Shown: positions 32,289 through 41,639 of the stretch, in pieces | Position numbering within the stretch: position 1 is the first letter of the stretch | Layout of the letters: each line of letters begins with the position of its first letter | Assembly (NCBI RefSeq): GCF_014356525.2 | Contig: NC_052509.1 | Coordinates: 35,274,001 to 35,338,000, forward strand | Origin: Nilaparvata lugens | Taxonomy: Eukaryota; Arthropoda; Insecta; Hemiptera; Delphacidae | Direction of reading: 5' to 3' | Length of the DNA: 64,000 nucleotides | The notes under the pieces: model-generated | The model's database searches: none | Told to the model about the DNA's origin: nothing | Seen by the model: only the letters and a program-made list of their open reading frames with translations | Made by a program: the position numbers and the translations under genes

Positions 32289-33808
32289 TTTCTAGTTTTC
32301 TTCTCAATACTCTTACTCTTCCCTTCCAAGCTGTCAAGTCGTCCAGAAAGAATATTTAAACTGTTCAAAATTTCCTGCAAAACCTTATTGACTTCAACTG
32401 GTTGTTGTTGTTGTTGTTGTTGCTTTGGTTGACTCTCCTGTTGTAGGCTTGGAGTGGGTTTCGTTACTTGGGAATAGGATATTTCTCCAGTGTACTTTTT
32501 TGAAGTGAAGTTTCTTTGTTTAGTTGTATGTGGTACTTTGCTACTTCTTTTAACTAGGTTTTCTTTTTCAGTTCTTCTTCTCTGAAGTTCTTTTGCGATG
32601 AGACAGCCTCTGTAGTTAGCTGGGTGAGCCTCAGCACAATTGAAACATTTGGCTGTGGTTTCTTTAGCCTTAGTACACAAAATAGTCCAGTGTTTTCCAG
32701 CACACTTCACACACACAGGTTCATGTTGACAGTATGTCTGTGTATGACCAAACCGCTGACAACGTTTACACTGTGGAATCATTTTATTACTTCTAATTGA
32801 TTCAATTTTCACTTTCATGTAGCAAATATGTTTAATTTCAAATATTCTTTTTGTATCTTCTGTATTCTTGAATGTTAGCATGAACATTGGAAGTCTGATG
32901 ATGTGTTCTTTTCCATCTTTCTTCACTTTTTTCATTTTGTTGACAGCACTGATTATTTGAAAGCCTCTGCTTGGAAGATCGTTCTTTATATCCTCTGGAT
33001 CGCATGATGGATGAAGCTCTTTAGCCATGACACGAATTGGACGAGTTTGTTTATTTTCGTACGTGTGCCATTCATATTTAGCTTCATTCAACATCTTAGT
33101 TAAATCTCTGTATTCTTGTTCAGTTTCAACATTCAATTTTAGCTGGTTGTTGTTCATCATGTTGGCACTGAAATTGAGATTTTTCGATTTCAATGCCTCT
33201 TTAATTTTCGAATACTCTTGTATATTGCTTAATATGACAGGTGGTGGCTTGTTTCTCTTTTCTGTCAGTTTCATACTTGTAGAATCAGTTGCAGGCCTTA
33301 TTTTTTCTGGTGAGTCACGGATTTTTCTCTTCTTTTGTTTAGGGAGAATCCATGCAGTCTCTGATGCTACCATTTTCTCTTCTTCCTCCCAATTCGGTGG
33401 TGAATAACTTTTATTGCTACTTCTAGAAGATGCTGGTTGCATTGTATGTGAAGCTGAAGATTGAAGATTCTGTGTGGTTGTAGATGCTGATGAAAATATC
33501 TCTTTCAGCTGATTAATCTCCAACCGTGCTCTCTCCAACTCCTTTTCCAGTTTTTGCATTCTTTCTCTCTCTTTACTCTGTTGGAAAGTGACTTCTTTCC
33601 ATGCATTGTACAAAAACTGCTCTGTTGCAGTTTTCAGTTGGTTCGTTTTTAGAAACGATTCTGGGGAAGTGTTGACGTTTCCAGTCATTGACGCTGGTTC
33701 AACGCTCCTAGCCGGTGTTAGTTGACTCATAGTTGCGTCATCCTCTGTTTCCTCCTCCTCTCCGAACTCTGGCAGTAGGAAGGTTGGCAATCTTTTGGGA
33801 GTCGACAT
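32285..33808 (-). CDS. LINE ORF1: gag-like RNA-binding protein
   Basis: This open frame of 507 codons has a coiled coil around residues 75-110 and a basic middle. A central RNA-recognition-like region contains RVMAKELHPSCDPEDIKNDL. Near residues 345-405 there are three clustered CCHC zinc knuckles (CKRCQRFGHTQTYC, CVKCAGKHWTILC, CFNCAEAHPANYRGC). A glutamine run near residue 465 comes from a (TTG)n tract. This protein coats LINE RNA and assists strand transfer. It appears intact. Confidence 0.92.
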   Translation of the reverse strand: MSTPKRLPTFLLPEFGEEEETEDDATMSQLTPARSVEPASMTGNVNTSPESFLKTNQLKTATEQFLYNAWKEVTFQQSKERERMQKLEKELERARLEINQLKEIFSSASTTTQNLQSSASHTMQPASSRSSNKSYSPPNWEEEEKMVASETAWILPKQKKRKIRDSPEKIRPATDSTSMKLTEKRNKPPPVILSNIQEYSKIKEALKSKNLNFSANMMNNNQLKLNVETEQEYRDLTKMLNEAKYEWHTYENKQTRPIRVMAKELHPSCDPEDIKNDLPSRGFQIISAVNKMKKVKKDGKEHIIRLPMFMLTFKNTEDTKRIFEIKHICYMKVKIESIRSNKMIPQCKRCQRFGHTQTYCQHEPVCVKCAGKHWTILCTKAKETTAKCFNCAEAHPANYRGCLIAKELQRRRTEKENLVKRSSKVPHTTKQRNFTSKKYTGEISYSQVTKPTPSLQQESQPKQQQQQQQPVEVNKVLQEILNSLNILSGRLDSLEGKSKSIEKKTRK

Positions 33809-34014
33809 TCCTCACATTCTTTACATTCCTTAGCCGGACTAGATGGTAATTCAGCACTGAACTGATTTTTCGGCGCAGGGCACTGAACTCGCGCACAACA
33901 ATCAAAACACTGAACTCAGCACTTTAACTATTGCATACACTATTTCAACTACTCTCACTAAAAAAACTATGTCTGCTCGCTACGACTGCTCGATCGATAC
34001 TATTTAAATAAGGT

Positions 34015-34355
34015 GAGCGCACCTTTTATAGTTTGTTGCAAGCATGCTCAGTAGTCTTTACCGCTACACACACACACACAGCCGTACAGTCAAGCGGCTC
34101 CCTCCCACATCTGTTTTGGCACACGTTCCTGCAGATGTGGGTGGGCGCACCTCCCCCTTTTTGAATTGTATTCACCTTTTCAGATTATTTGCTATTTGAA
34201 ATAATATTCTTATCATTCAAGCAATGTATCATAGCATGTGAATTCATTTCCAACTCGATTGAAAATTAAACCAATTCAATTTTCTTTTGATTAAGTTGGT
34301 GTATTGATTAATTAACCTCAGTTAATGTTCAACCATTGAGTTGAAAGGTAAGAAA
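34015..34355. other. Maverick spacer before the capsid module
   Basis: It contains a short (CA)n run near 34070 and a 10-bp inverted repeat CCCACATCTG/CAGATGTGGG (34104-34113, 34132-34141). The rest is AT-rich sequence. No gene is visible; it is the likely promoter region of the rightward genes. Confidence 0.5.
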
Positions 34356-34963
34356 ATGGTATGTAGGAGAAAGCAGAGTTCGAGGAAACGAGGTAAAGGA
34401 ATCTTGAGTTCAGCGGCAAAACTTTTTAAAGGTGTGTCAGGTTTGGCAGGTAATGTGACATCAACTATTTTAAATAAGGTAATTGATAACCTGCAGGAGG
34501 AAATTCACCTCCCGGGGGCTACCAGTGGTGTGGCCCGGGCACAAAGGTTAATGAAAGGTTAAAGAGGGGTGATCAAGGTATAAATTCATTAGATAGAGCT
34601 TGCAAGGTACATGATATAGCGTATACGCAAAATAGTGATAATAAAACTCGAGCGGTAGCTGACAGAGCTCTAGCAAACGCTGCATGGGACATTTTCAAAA
34701 ATCCTCAAACACCTCCTGCTGAGAAAGCACTTAGCTATCTTGTTACAAACGTCATGAAAGCTAAAGCAGCGTTTGGTGGTTCTTTGAGAAAGAAGAAGAA
34801 GAAGAAGAATGAGAGGAGAAGTTATAGTAATGATATCAGACGCAAAGCTATAGCTCAGTTGAAAAAGCATATTGCAGGAAAAGGGTATTTTTTGAAGCCT
34901 TTTCCTAGTATTAGTGGGGGCAGAATTTTAATTCCACCCCTACCCCCATCATCTAAAGAGTGA
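34356..34963 (+). pseudogene. Maverick phospholipase A2 (parvovirus VP1u-like) protein, frameshifted
   Basis: It starts MVCRRKQSSRKRGKG, a basic N-terminus, then a small apolar helix and LPG, the beginning of a parvovirus-type PLA2 domain. The frame then shifts by two bases near 34512-34520. The catalytic part (LDRACKVHDIAY with the His-Asp pair) continues in the new frame to 34963, through a lysine-rich tail. In parvoviruses and adintoviruses such domains help particles leave endosomes. The lesion separates the calcium-loop half from the catalytic helix, so this copy is inactive. A basic stretch to 35042 in another frame may be its old C-terminus. Confidence 0.85.
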
Positions 34964-35048
34964 GTTTATTCCCCCAAGTTAAGAAACGAAGAACAACAAC
35001 AAAGAAGAGTAGGAAGAAGACAAAGAAGAGTAGGAAGAAGTAAAAGAC

Positions 35049-35411
35049 ATGAATATTGAAGGAGAATTGAGTAATTATGATTTGATTGATTGGTCGAAAT
35101 TATTACAGATTCAGCTAAGAGGTATATATATGCTAGATGCATTACCCAAAAAAATTCTAAAAAACGAGAATGCCATTGTGAATTTAGCAAGGGAAAGCGA
35201 GGATGGTACACATTGGGTAGCATATAAGAAAGTTGGCTCTAATGTTTGGTATTTTGATCCAATTGGAAATTTACAACCGCCATATGAATTGGACAAATAT
35301 TGGAAAGAAGAAATTGGAGTAAATATATTTTATAATGTAGAGCACATGCAACCATTAAATAGCGATTTTTGTGGTCATCTTACATTATTGTTTCTTGCAA
35401 ATCAGTTGTAA
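35049..35411 (+). CDS. Maverick adenain-like cysteine protease
   Basis: The 120-codon open frame has the adenovirus-type protease triad in order: H55 in GTHWVAYKK, D70 in WYFDPIGNL, and C108 in DFCGHLTLLF, with Q101 before it for the oxyanion hole. The length is near that of other Maverick proteases. It would mature capsid proteins in the virion. It follows the phospholipase gene by about 85 bp and precedes the minor capsid gene. No damage is seen. Confidence 0.92.
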   Translation: MNIEGELSNYDLIDWSKLLQIQLRGIYMLDALPKKILKNENAIVNLARESEDGTHWVAYKKVGSNVWYFDPIGNLQPPYELDKYWKEEIGVNIFYNVEHMQPLNSDFCGHLTLLFLANQL

Positions 35412-35428
35412 TTAAGTGTTTGTGCTGA

Positions 35429-35431
<3 letters not shown>

Positions 35432-35490
<59 letters not shown>
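35432..35490. repeat. (CA)n microsatellite
   Basis: About 30 uninterrupted CA units end three bases before the ATG of the minor capsid gene. It occupies the place where that gene's leader should be. Confidence 0.98.
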
Positions 35491-35492
<2 letters not shown>

Positions 35493-35493
35493 G

Positions 35494-36179
35494 ATGGTTG
35501 TTATTACATTAAGATCTAACACAAGTAACCTCTATGAACATTTACAAGAAATTATAGAATTAGATAAAAATCGTGAATGGGAAATTGGATTGATTAATTT
35601 TTCTAGTTAAAATAGTATTGCAAACATTAACAAAGGAACAAATCCCAGCTTCAAATATGGCGATAGATTAATTGAGCTGGATACGGGTGCATATGAAGTT
35701 GAGGATATTATAAAATCTTTAAAGAATAAATTGAATATTGATGAGAAGAAGAATAAACTTATTATACGCCCAAACGTAAATACTATGAAGATTGAAATTC
35801 ATTCTGATAAACCCATTGATTTAACACGTACTGATTCGATTGGAAAGATACTTGGTTTTAATAATGTTGTTTTGCAGCCAAATAAATGGCATTATTCTCA
35901 GCATTTGGTTAACATAACAAGCATTGGTAGTATTGTAGTCAAGTGTAATTTAGCATGTGGTAGTTACTCTGACGGAAAAAAAAACATATAATCTACGAAT
36001 TTTTACCAAAGGTTCCTAGCGGCTATTTAATAAACGAAGTACCCTCTCCAATTATGTATGTACCTTTGAATATGCATCGAATTCAAACTATTAATGTAAA
36101 GGTAACGGACCAGAACGGATCGTTTATTGATTTCCGTGGAGATACAATTACAATTAGGTTACACATACGTGAAAAGTAA
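35494..36179 (+). pseudogene. Maverick minor capsid (penton) protein, broken
   Basis: The frame begins MVVITLRSNTSNLYEH and meets a TAA at 35608-35610, but stays in frame through FKYGDRLIELDTGAYEVEDI and TDSIGKILGFNNVVL. An A9 run near 35976-35985 shifts the frame by one base, and the C-terminal jelly-roll part (YEFLPKVPSGYLIN, FIDFRGDTITIRLHI) continues to a stop at 36177-36179. The family forms the capsid vertices. The stop and frameshift make it a pseudogene unless sequencing errors explain them; the homopolymer makes that worth checking. Confidence 0.85.
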
Positions 36180-36376
36180 TGGGTTATCTTATTTTCAACC
36201 CGCGCACAAGTAATAATAAGTGCATGCACAATCAAGTCATTAGAGAAAGGAACGCGATAGCGTCAACACCTAAAAACAAACATGCTTTGTCGGCTGAAAG
36301 CGCGAGAATATTAGAAAAGTTGGGTTTTATAGTTGATTGTCGAAATGTTAGGAGGAGGGGGAGCGGCAGCAATTAG
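36179..36376 (+). CDS. small Maverick protein between capsid genes
   Basis: The ATG overlaps the minor capsid stop as TAATG, and the frame runs 65 codons, overlapping the major capsid start out of frame by 32 bases. The protein is basic, with a short N-terminal part and a helix SAESARILEKLGFIV. Tight overlaps on both sides favour a real gene. I do not recognise the family with certainty; a capsid cement or scaffold role is a guess. Confidence 0.6.
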   Translation: MGYLIFNPRTSNNKCMHNQVIRERNAIASTPKNKHALSAESARILEKLGFIVDCRNVRRRGSGSN

Positions 36377-37631
36377 TGAAATTCTGGATGTGGGGACAGA
36401 CCTTCAGTTTTATAATGATATTACTAAATTCCAATTTCATACTCATACAGTTTATTCGGGACAGGAAATAAAAAACTCTGACGAGGCGCGTATTGGCATA
36501 AATTCTTTAGATGTCTATTCTTTACCTTGCAAATCATTCATATTCATTGAGGGAACAGTTAACTGTACAAAACCGGGAACAGACCCAGCCGATGCACCAG
36601 TTGCAGCAGACTATAAATTAAGCAGTAACATAATCGGCAACCTTTTTGATGAAATACGATATGAATTAGCAGGTCAGCAAATTTCTAAATCAAGATTGAT
36701 TGGATTAACATCCACAATTAAAGCTATTCTAGTAAAGAATACTCTCGATAAAAACACATATCACTTGGCTGGTTTTGACAGAGCAGGATATGAGCTAACG
36801 GATAATAAATTCACTTTCTGTGTACCGCTCAAATTAATCCTCCCGTTTTTTGAAGATTTTCAAAGAATAATTTTAAATTTGAAACAGGAACTCGTCTTAT
36901 TGAGGTCGCCGACAGATCTAAATTGTGTTGAGTCGGCAAGTGGAACAAACGTTAGTGTGAAAATTACAAAACTGCAATGGAGAATGCCCTACATAACTTT
37001 AGAAGATCATGTAAGACTGAAATTTTTGAGACTGCTCGATGCTGACACTCCACTGAAATTAGGTTTCCGTCATTGGGAAATTTGTGAATTACCAAATTTG
37101 CAAAATTCACTTAACCATTCTTGGGCAGTTCGCACCACATCGAGTTTTGATAGTCCAAAATATGTTATAATTGCATTTCAAACTGATTGTAAGAATAAAA
37201 TTAAAAAATCAATATCTAATTTCGATAGCTGCGGTATTTACAATGTTAAAGTATATTTGAACAGCGAGTATTATCCATATGAAAATCTGCTAGGTAAAAA
37301 GGAGGTATTATACCGCATGTTCCTGGATTTCGCGCCCTCGTATTATAATCATTCAATCAATAGCGAACTCGGAACAGAAATTCACTTTAAAACGTTTCGT
37401 GAATCAACACCGCTGATTGTTGTAGATTGTTCACACCAAGCAAGTCATTTGAAATCATCGACAGATGTTCGTATTGAAATGGAATTTAATAGTGCAGTAC
37501 CTGCAAATACTTCTGCCTATTGCGTTTTAATTAGCGATCGTGTGATGGAGTACACACCTCTAACGAGCATGGTGAAAGAAGTTTCTGTAATTTTGTTGAT
37601 AGAGTGCATCACTGCATGCAATATTATATAA
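36345..37631 (+). CDS. Maverick major capsid protein (double jelly-roll)
   Basis: The start is the ATG at 36345 (MLGGGGAAAISEILDVG). The 428-codon frame has the spacing of Maverick capsid proteins: a first jelly roll with FQFHTHTVYSGQ and SFIFIEGTVNC, a linker with NLFDEIRYELAGQQIS, and a second roll with WEICELPNL, YYPYENLLGK and VLISDRVMEYTPLTSMV. The protein assembles into the icosahedral shell. The frame is intact. The last 20 residues past EYTPLT look atypical, and a small 3' change could have moved the stop. Confidence 0.92.
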   Translation: MLGGGGAAAISEILDVGTDLQFYNDITKFQFHTHTVYSGQEIKNSDEARIGINSLDVYSLPCKSFIFIEGTVNCTKPGTDPADAPVAADYKLSSNIIGNLFDEIRYELAGQQISKSRLIGLTSTIKAILVKNTLDKNTYHLAGFDRAGYELTDNKFTFCVPLKLILPFFEDFQRIILNLKQELVLLRSPTDLNCVESASGTNVSVKITKLQWRMPYITLEDHVRLKFLRLLDADTPLKLGFRHWEICELPNLQNSLNHSWAVRTTSSFDSPKYVIIAFQTDCKNKIKKSISNFDSCGIYNVKVYLNSEYYPYENLLGKKEVLYRMFLDFAPSYYNHSINSELGTEIHFKTFRESTPLIVVDCSHQASHLKSSTDVRIEMEFNSAVPANTSAYCVLISDRVMEYTPLTSMVKEVSVILLIECITACNII

Positions 37632-37686
37632 GGTGTGCACTCTGACAAATTTGGTTCATTATCAGTTTCACCTTTGAACAGACAAC

Positions 37687-38574
37687 ATGTCCTATTCTTT
37701 GTGTTCTGATATTTTGGACAAGCCACAAACTCGCTCTATTGGTATTCAGTGCGATCTTGATTCTGATAGTTTCTATTATGAAGCAAGGTGCAGTACACCG
37801 AAGCCGCTGCAGGTGGAGGAGGAGAAACGAGAAGAGGAGGGGAAAGACGAAGGATTCAACGAGCCCGCCGAAGAGAAAGAAGTGGACAAGCAGGCGCCTA
37901 CGAAAATTGCTACAGTTGATCTTTACTGGTTTAAACAAGATTGTAATCAAATTATTGTGAAAGAACTTGCCATAATTGATCAGTTTAATAATTATATTGT
38001 ATTCCATTTCAAATCACCATTCGCAAAGACAGAATTGAGTGCAAAATTGTATAACGATGTAACATGGTTAGAACGTCACTATCATAAAATAAAATGGGAA
38101 GATGGAGATTTAGAATACAGTGACTCATTAATATGTGATTACCTTGCAGGTTATGAGAAAATTTTCACAAAAGGAACTAAGAAAGCAAAGTTTTTAGGAA
38201 GATTACATACTAATGTTCAATGTATACCTGAGGATTTTCCAAAACCCGATTTCAGCTTTTTCACTAGTTCATGGTGTTATGCTGTGTGTAACATTCATAA
38301 AAATAGACCACATTCTCGCTGTGCTTTATTCTCTGCGCAACATTATAATTCTTTGTTGTTTAAAAATATGTATCAAACAAATAATTTCTTGTGCGAAAAC
38401 AATCGAATGCAAAGTATGAAAATGGCGCCAATGTACACGAATTCACAGAAAAGAAACTTTGCTCGTTATGGATTCTTATACAAGGGAAAAGAGATTAAGT
38501 GTGTTTATTGCATGCATGCATTGAGACTGCATAAAGCATGTACATGTTGTCCATCATCAATTAATGAAGTGTAA
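37687..38574 (+). pseudogene. Maverick accessory protein with BIR-like zinc end, 3' end displaced
   Basis: The 295-codon frame has an acidic linker (residues about 40-75), then a domain beginning TVDLYWFKQDCNQIIVKELAI and including FTKGTKKAKFLGRL. That domain resembles, from memory, a nuclease-like module in insect repeats. A cysteine- and histidine-rich segment (NIHKNRPHSRCALF) follows. The end, NFARYGFLYKGKEIKCVYC, is close in pattern to the second BIR-like unit of the 25886 gene. Element C inserted 4 bp before the present stop region. The original frame remains open after 49707 for about 14 more codons to a TAG near 49750. Function is unknown; a link to apoptosis control is inference. Confidence 0.75.
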
Positions 38575-40400
38575 ATGTGTGAGTACAATTAAGTGTATTT
38601 GTGTTAGTGTACGGAAGCGCAGAGCGGCGCAACCTCCTCTCTCACTCTTTCTCTCTCACTACCTCTTCCGTTGCAGTCACTGTCAGTTGGTGCTAGGTTA
38701 CATCTATTGTTTTGATGGAGGAGCGCATTCTGACAGTGACCGGCGACTCTGTTGCAATACATTTTGATCGGCTAATTGATATTACGATCTGAATAAATCG
38801 ATCAGATGTAGTGCAGTGCCAGCCATGGCTAGTTCTATCCGGAGCCGTCTAACTCTTATAGCTTACTTTGGTGAGTAATTACTCAATTCAAGAAAAATTC
38901 ACTCATACTACCCCTATTCAAAATTCACAAATCGATTCATATTATCTCTTCCAAAGTCTATTTTCATGGTTTGTTCGGAATTACTGAGAGAGAGAAAGAG
39001 AGGAGAGAGAAATGGCAATTTTTACATTTGATTTCTATAGAGGTTTAATAAATGTTTGAACAAAGGATTGTGAGCATCATCTTCTTTAGTTGATTATTCT
39101 TGAAATGATTATTAATGAAATGAGTTGATTATTATTAGGATTATGATTATTAATAGAAATGATTATTACTTGATTTATGTTTGATTACGGTTTCGCTTAG
39201 AGTTTAATGTTAATGATTGATGCTCTGATTAAGTAGATGACTGCTTAAGGAATTTGATTAGTAGTTGATTAAAGTTTGGAATAAATTTGATTAATTATTG
39301 AATTAATTTTTTTGGTTATTGATAGGATTAAATTTTGGTATGATTTTGATTTATTATTGGAATAATTTTGAGTTATTAAGGAGATTGAATTTTGACAACT
39401 GTTTGGTATAATAAATTTGATTAATTATTGAAATAATTTTTTAGTTATCGATAGGATTAAATTTTGATTCATGTTTGGAATAATGTTGATTGATGCTCGG
39501 TTCAATGATGATTAATGTTTAGTTTAGGGAATAATAATTGTATTTGATGTTCTGATTCTGAATTTGATTGCTTAAGGGATTTGATTCGTGATTGATTAAT
39601 GTTTTGTTTTAGTTCACTGATAACGATTGATGATATGATTAAGAATTGGGTTTACCTTATTGAGAATTAAGAAAGTTGAACATTGTTATGTTAATGAAAT
39701 TCCATTTGATGGAGCGCGTCCAGAATTGATTGGAAGGGGAAGACTGAGGATAACAGTCCTGTTAGGTTAATTGTTAATTTTCATGGTTTCCTTGTTTAAA
39801 AATATATTTGTTGAGTCAAAATACTGTTGTTTTATCGGTATGAAAGTGATTTTATTATTTTGATTAATTACCGATAGTAATGTAATAATGGGGGTTCTAG
39901 GACCAGAGCTAGTAGTGTAATAATGGGGGTTCTACAACCAAAAGTTGATTGTTAATTTGTATGGTTAGAGTTTGTCATTTTCGAGTCTTTTGATTATTGT
40001 TATACTGGAATTATATATTTACTTATTTTATTAAGAATTAGAACTTATTCTGATGATGACTAATTTTCAAGTGAACTTTTGTTAGAGGAGGCACCTAGTG
40101 AGGTCCTGAATAGTAATTAATTGTAAATAGTAGTAAAGTAGTAATTGTAGAATAGACTCTACAAACTAGAAATGTGAAAAGCAATTAAAATAAAGATTTT
40201 GATTTGAATTTGCAATTATGATGATTACTGTAGCGGATATCGAATAGATGTCAGTAGTGTTGCTAATAATTGAAACTTTTACGTTTATGATGGTAAATAA
40301 AATTTTATCTTTCCACCTGCATTTGTGTAATTTTTATTGATTTGGTAGTTGTAAGACCTTGATTGTAAGGGTAGCCTTGAAGGGTTCTGTGACGGTTACA
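38570..40400 (+). repeat. element C 5' LTR
   Basis: It runs from TGTAAATGTG to GACGGTTACA. The middle is very AT-rich with repeated 'attgatt' patterns and one internal duplication around 'ataaatttgattaattattga' (39282 and 39410). An AATAAA lies near 38791. It carries 33 bp near 40115-40150 that the 3' LTR lacks. Confidence 0.95.
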
Positions 40401-40401
40401 T

Positions 40402-40419
40402 TGGTGGCAGCGGTGGGAT
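40402..40419 (+). promoter_or_regulatory. primer-binding site for tRNA-Leu
   Basis: TGGTGGCAGCGGTGGGAT starts one base after the 5' LTR. Its complement, ATCCCACCGCTGCCACCA, matches the 3' end of common eukaryotic tRNA-Leu species as I know them. Confidence 0.85.
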
Positions 40420-40430
40420 AGACTGCAAGA

Positions 40431-41639
40431 ATGTCTGTCAACGGAGAACCTGCAGCAAACAACGCAGAACTTGGCAAGAACAATGGGGATCCTGTGAACA
40501 ACCGTCCGTTCATCGAAATGGAAGAACTACGTGTACAGGCCCAGGAGCTTCTAGACCAGGCTCAGCGGAATGAACAGGAGAGAGCCAGATTGACCAGGGA
40601 GCTAGAGGAAGTCCGGATGGCATCGTCTTCTCGGCCCGTAACGATGTCCACGTCTACCAGAAAGGATCTGGGTCTGCAATCCCTTATCAAGACCTTCTCA
40701 GGGGAAGCTGGAAGTCTGACTGTCAAAGAATTTCTACAGAATATCAAGTTGGTTGCTCAGACTGGTAATTGGGAGGATAAAGACCAACGGCTCATCTGCA
40801 GGCTGAAAACAACTGGCGCAGCTGCTGCATGTCTTGAAATTCATCCAGAGTTGTCTGCAGAAAGTGTCACCTTTGCGGATTATGAGAGAATCCTGCTCAA
40901 AAGATTTGAGAAAACCCTGGACCCAGAAAGATGGCTGCTGGCGCTGAGTAGTCTCCAACAACAACGGGGTGAGAGTCCACGGGCATTTGCTGATTGGTGC
41001 CTTGAGTTGGGTTTGAAGGCTATTCCAATACCATCTAACCCGGGAGAAGCAGATTGGGCACGTGCGCAGATGCAACGGGCAGTTTTGGCTGCCTTCATAA
41101 GGGGCCTTCAGGGTGCAGCTGCCATGACCCTGCTGATACATCCACCTTGAGATCTGGAAGCCGCCATCGTGGTAGCTGAGAGAGTGGACCAAGCCACAAG
41201 CAGCCAACCTGCCGATGTTTTTGCCCTGTTACATCAGCCTTTCCAGAGACAGGAAGAAGAACCTCATGTGAATGCACTCCCCGTCCGACCAACCAATGCT
41301 GCATCATCTCCTGCTAGCAGTAACCGAACACCGGGAGCCTGCTACACTTGTGGTGGGAGAGGACATTTTGCTAGAGACTGCTCAAGCCGCCGAGATGAGA
41401 ATCCCAGACCAAACAGACCAGGAGGAAATCGGTCATCGCAAGGAAATCAGAGATCTCCCCGGTTTTGTTTTGTATGTGGCAATCCCCAACATATGTCCTA
41501 TGCTTGCCCAAAACGAGTAATGACTCCAAGATCAAGTCCCGGCAACCAGATAAACTGTACTACAACTACTAATGGCAGCAACAGTCATGGTTCCCCAAAC
41601 GAGGAGAGGCCGGGAGTTGCCTCACTTCCCGGCCAGTAA
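40431..41639 (+). pseudogene. gag: element C gag
   Basis: The ATG lies 12 bp after the primer site. An N-terminal coiled coil (residues 25-65) is followed by a capsid-like region with FLQNIKLVAQTGNWEDKDQ and SPRAFADWCLELGLKAIPIP. A TGA at 41148-41150 interrupts the frame, which then continues into two CCHC knuckles (CYTCGGRGHFARDC and CFVCGNPQHMSYAC) and stops at 41637-41639. Element B lacks that stop at the matching HPPLD position, so the TGA is probably a later mutation. Gag forms the particle and binds RNA. Confidence 0.88.
41594..41634 (+). promoter_or_regulatory. -1 programmed ribosomal frameshift signal (gag to pol)
   Basis: The slippery heptamer C CCA AAC (41594-41600) is in the gag frame. 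A 7-base spacer follows, then a perfect 8-bp stem GGCCGGGA/TCCCGGCC (41608-41615 with 41627-41634) with an 11-base loop. The -1 frame is open from here through the protease, and the gag stop lies just after the stem. Confidence 0.9.

Larger units (their letters stand above)
29394..34000 (-). mobile_element. Jockey-like non-LTR retrotransposon (LINE)
   Basis: A 14-bp duplication TATTTAAATAAGGT flanks it (29380-29393 and 34001-34014). On the minus strand it has a 5' UTR, ORF1 (33808-32285), ORF2 (32288-29598), a short 3' UTR and an A-rich tail (plus-strand T run at 29394-29415). It is apparently full length. One in-frame TGA in ORF2 is the only obvious lesion, so the insertion is fairly young. 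It lies in Maverick DNA between the two-exon gene and the phospholipase gene. Confidence 0.93.

Noticed and set aside
32205..32432. Plus-strand frame opposite the LINE ORF1/ORF2 junction
   Set aside because: It is antisense to well-supported LINE genes, with a poly-cysteine run from the (TTG)n tract.
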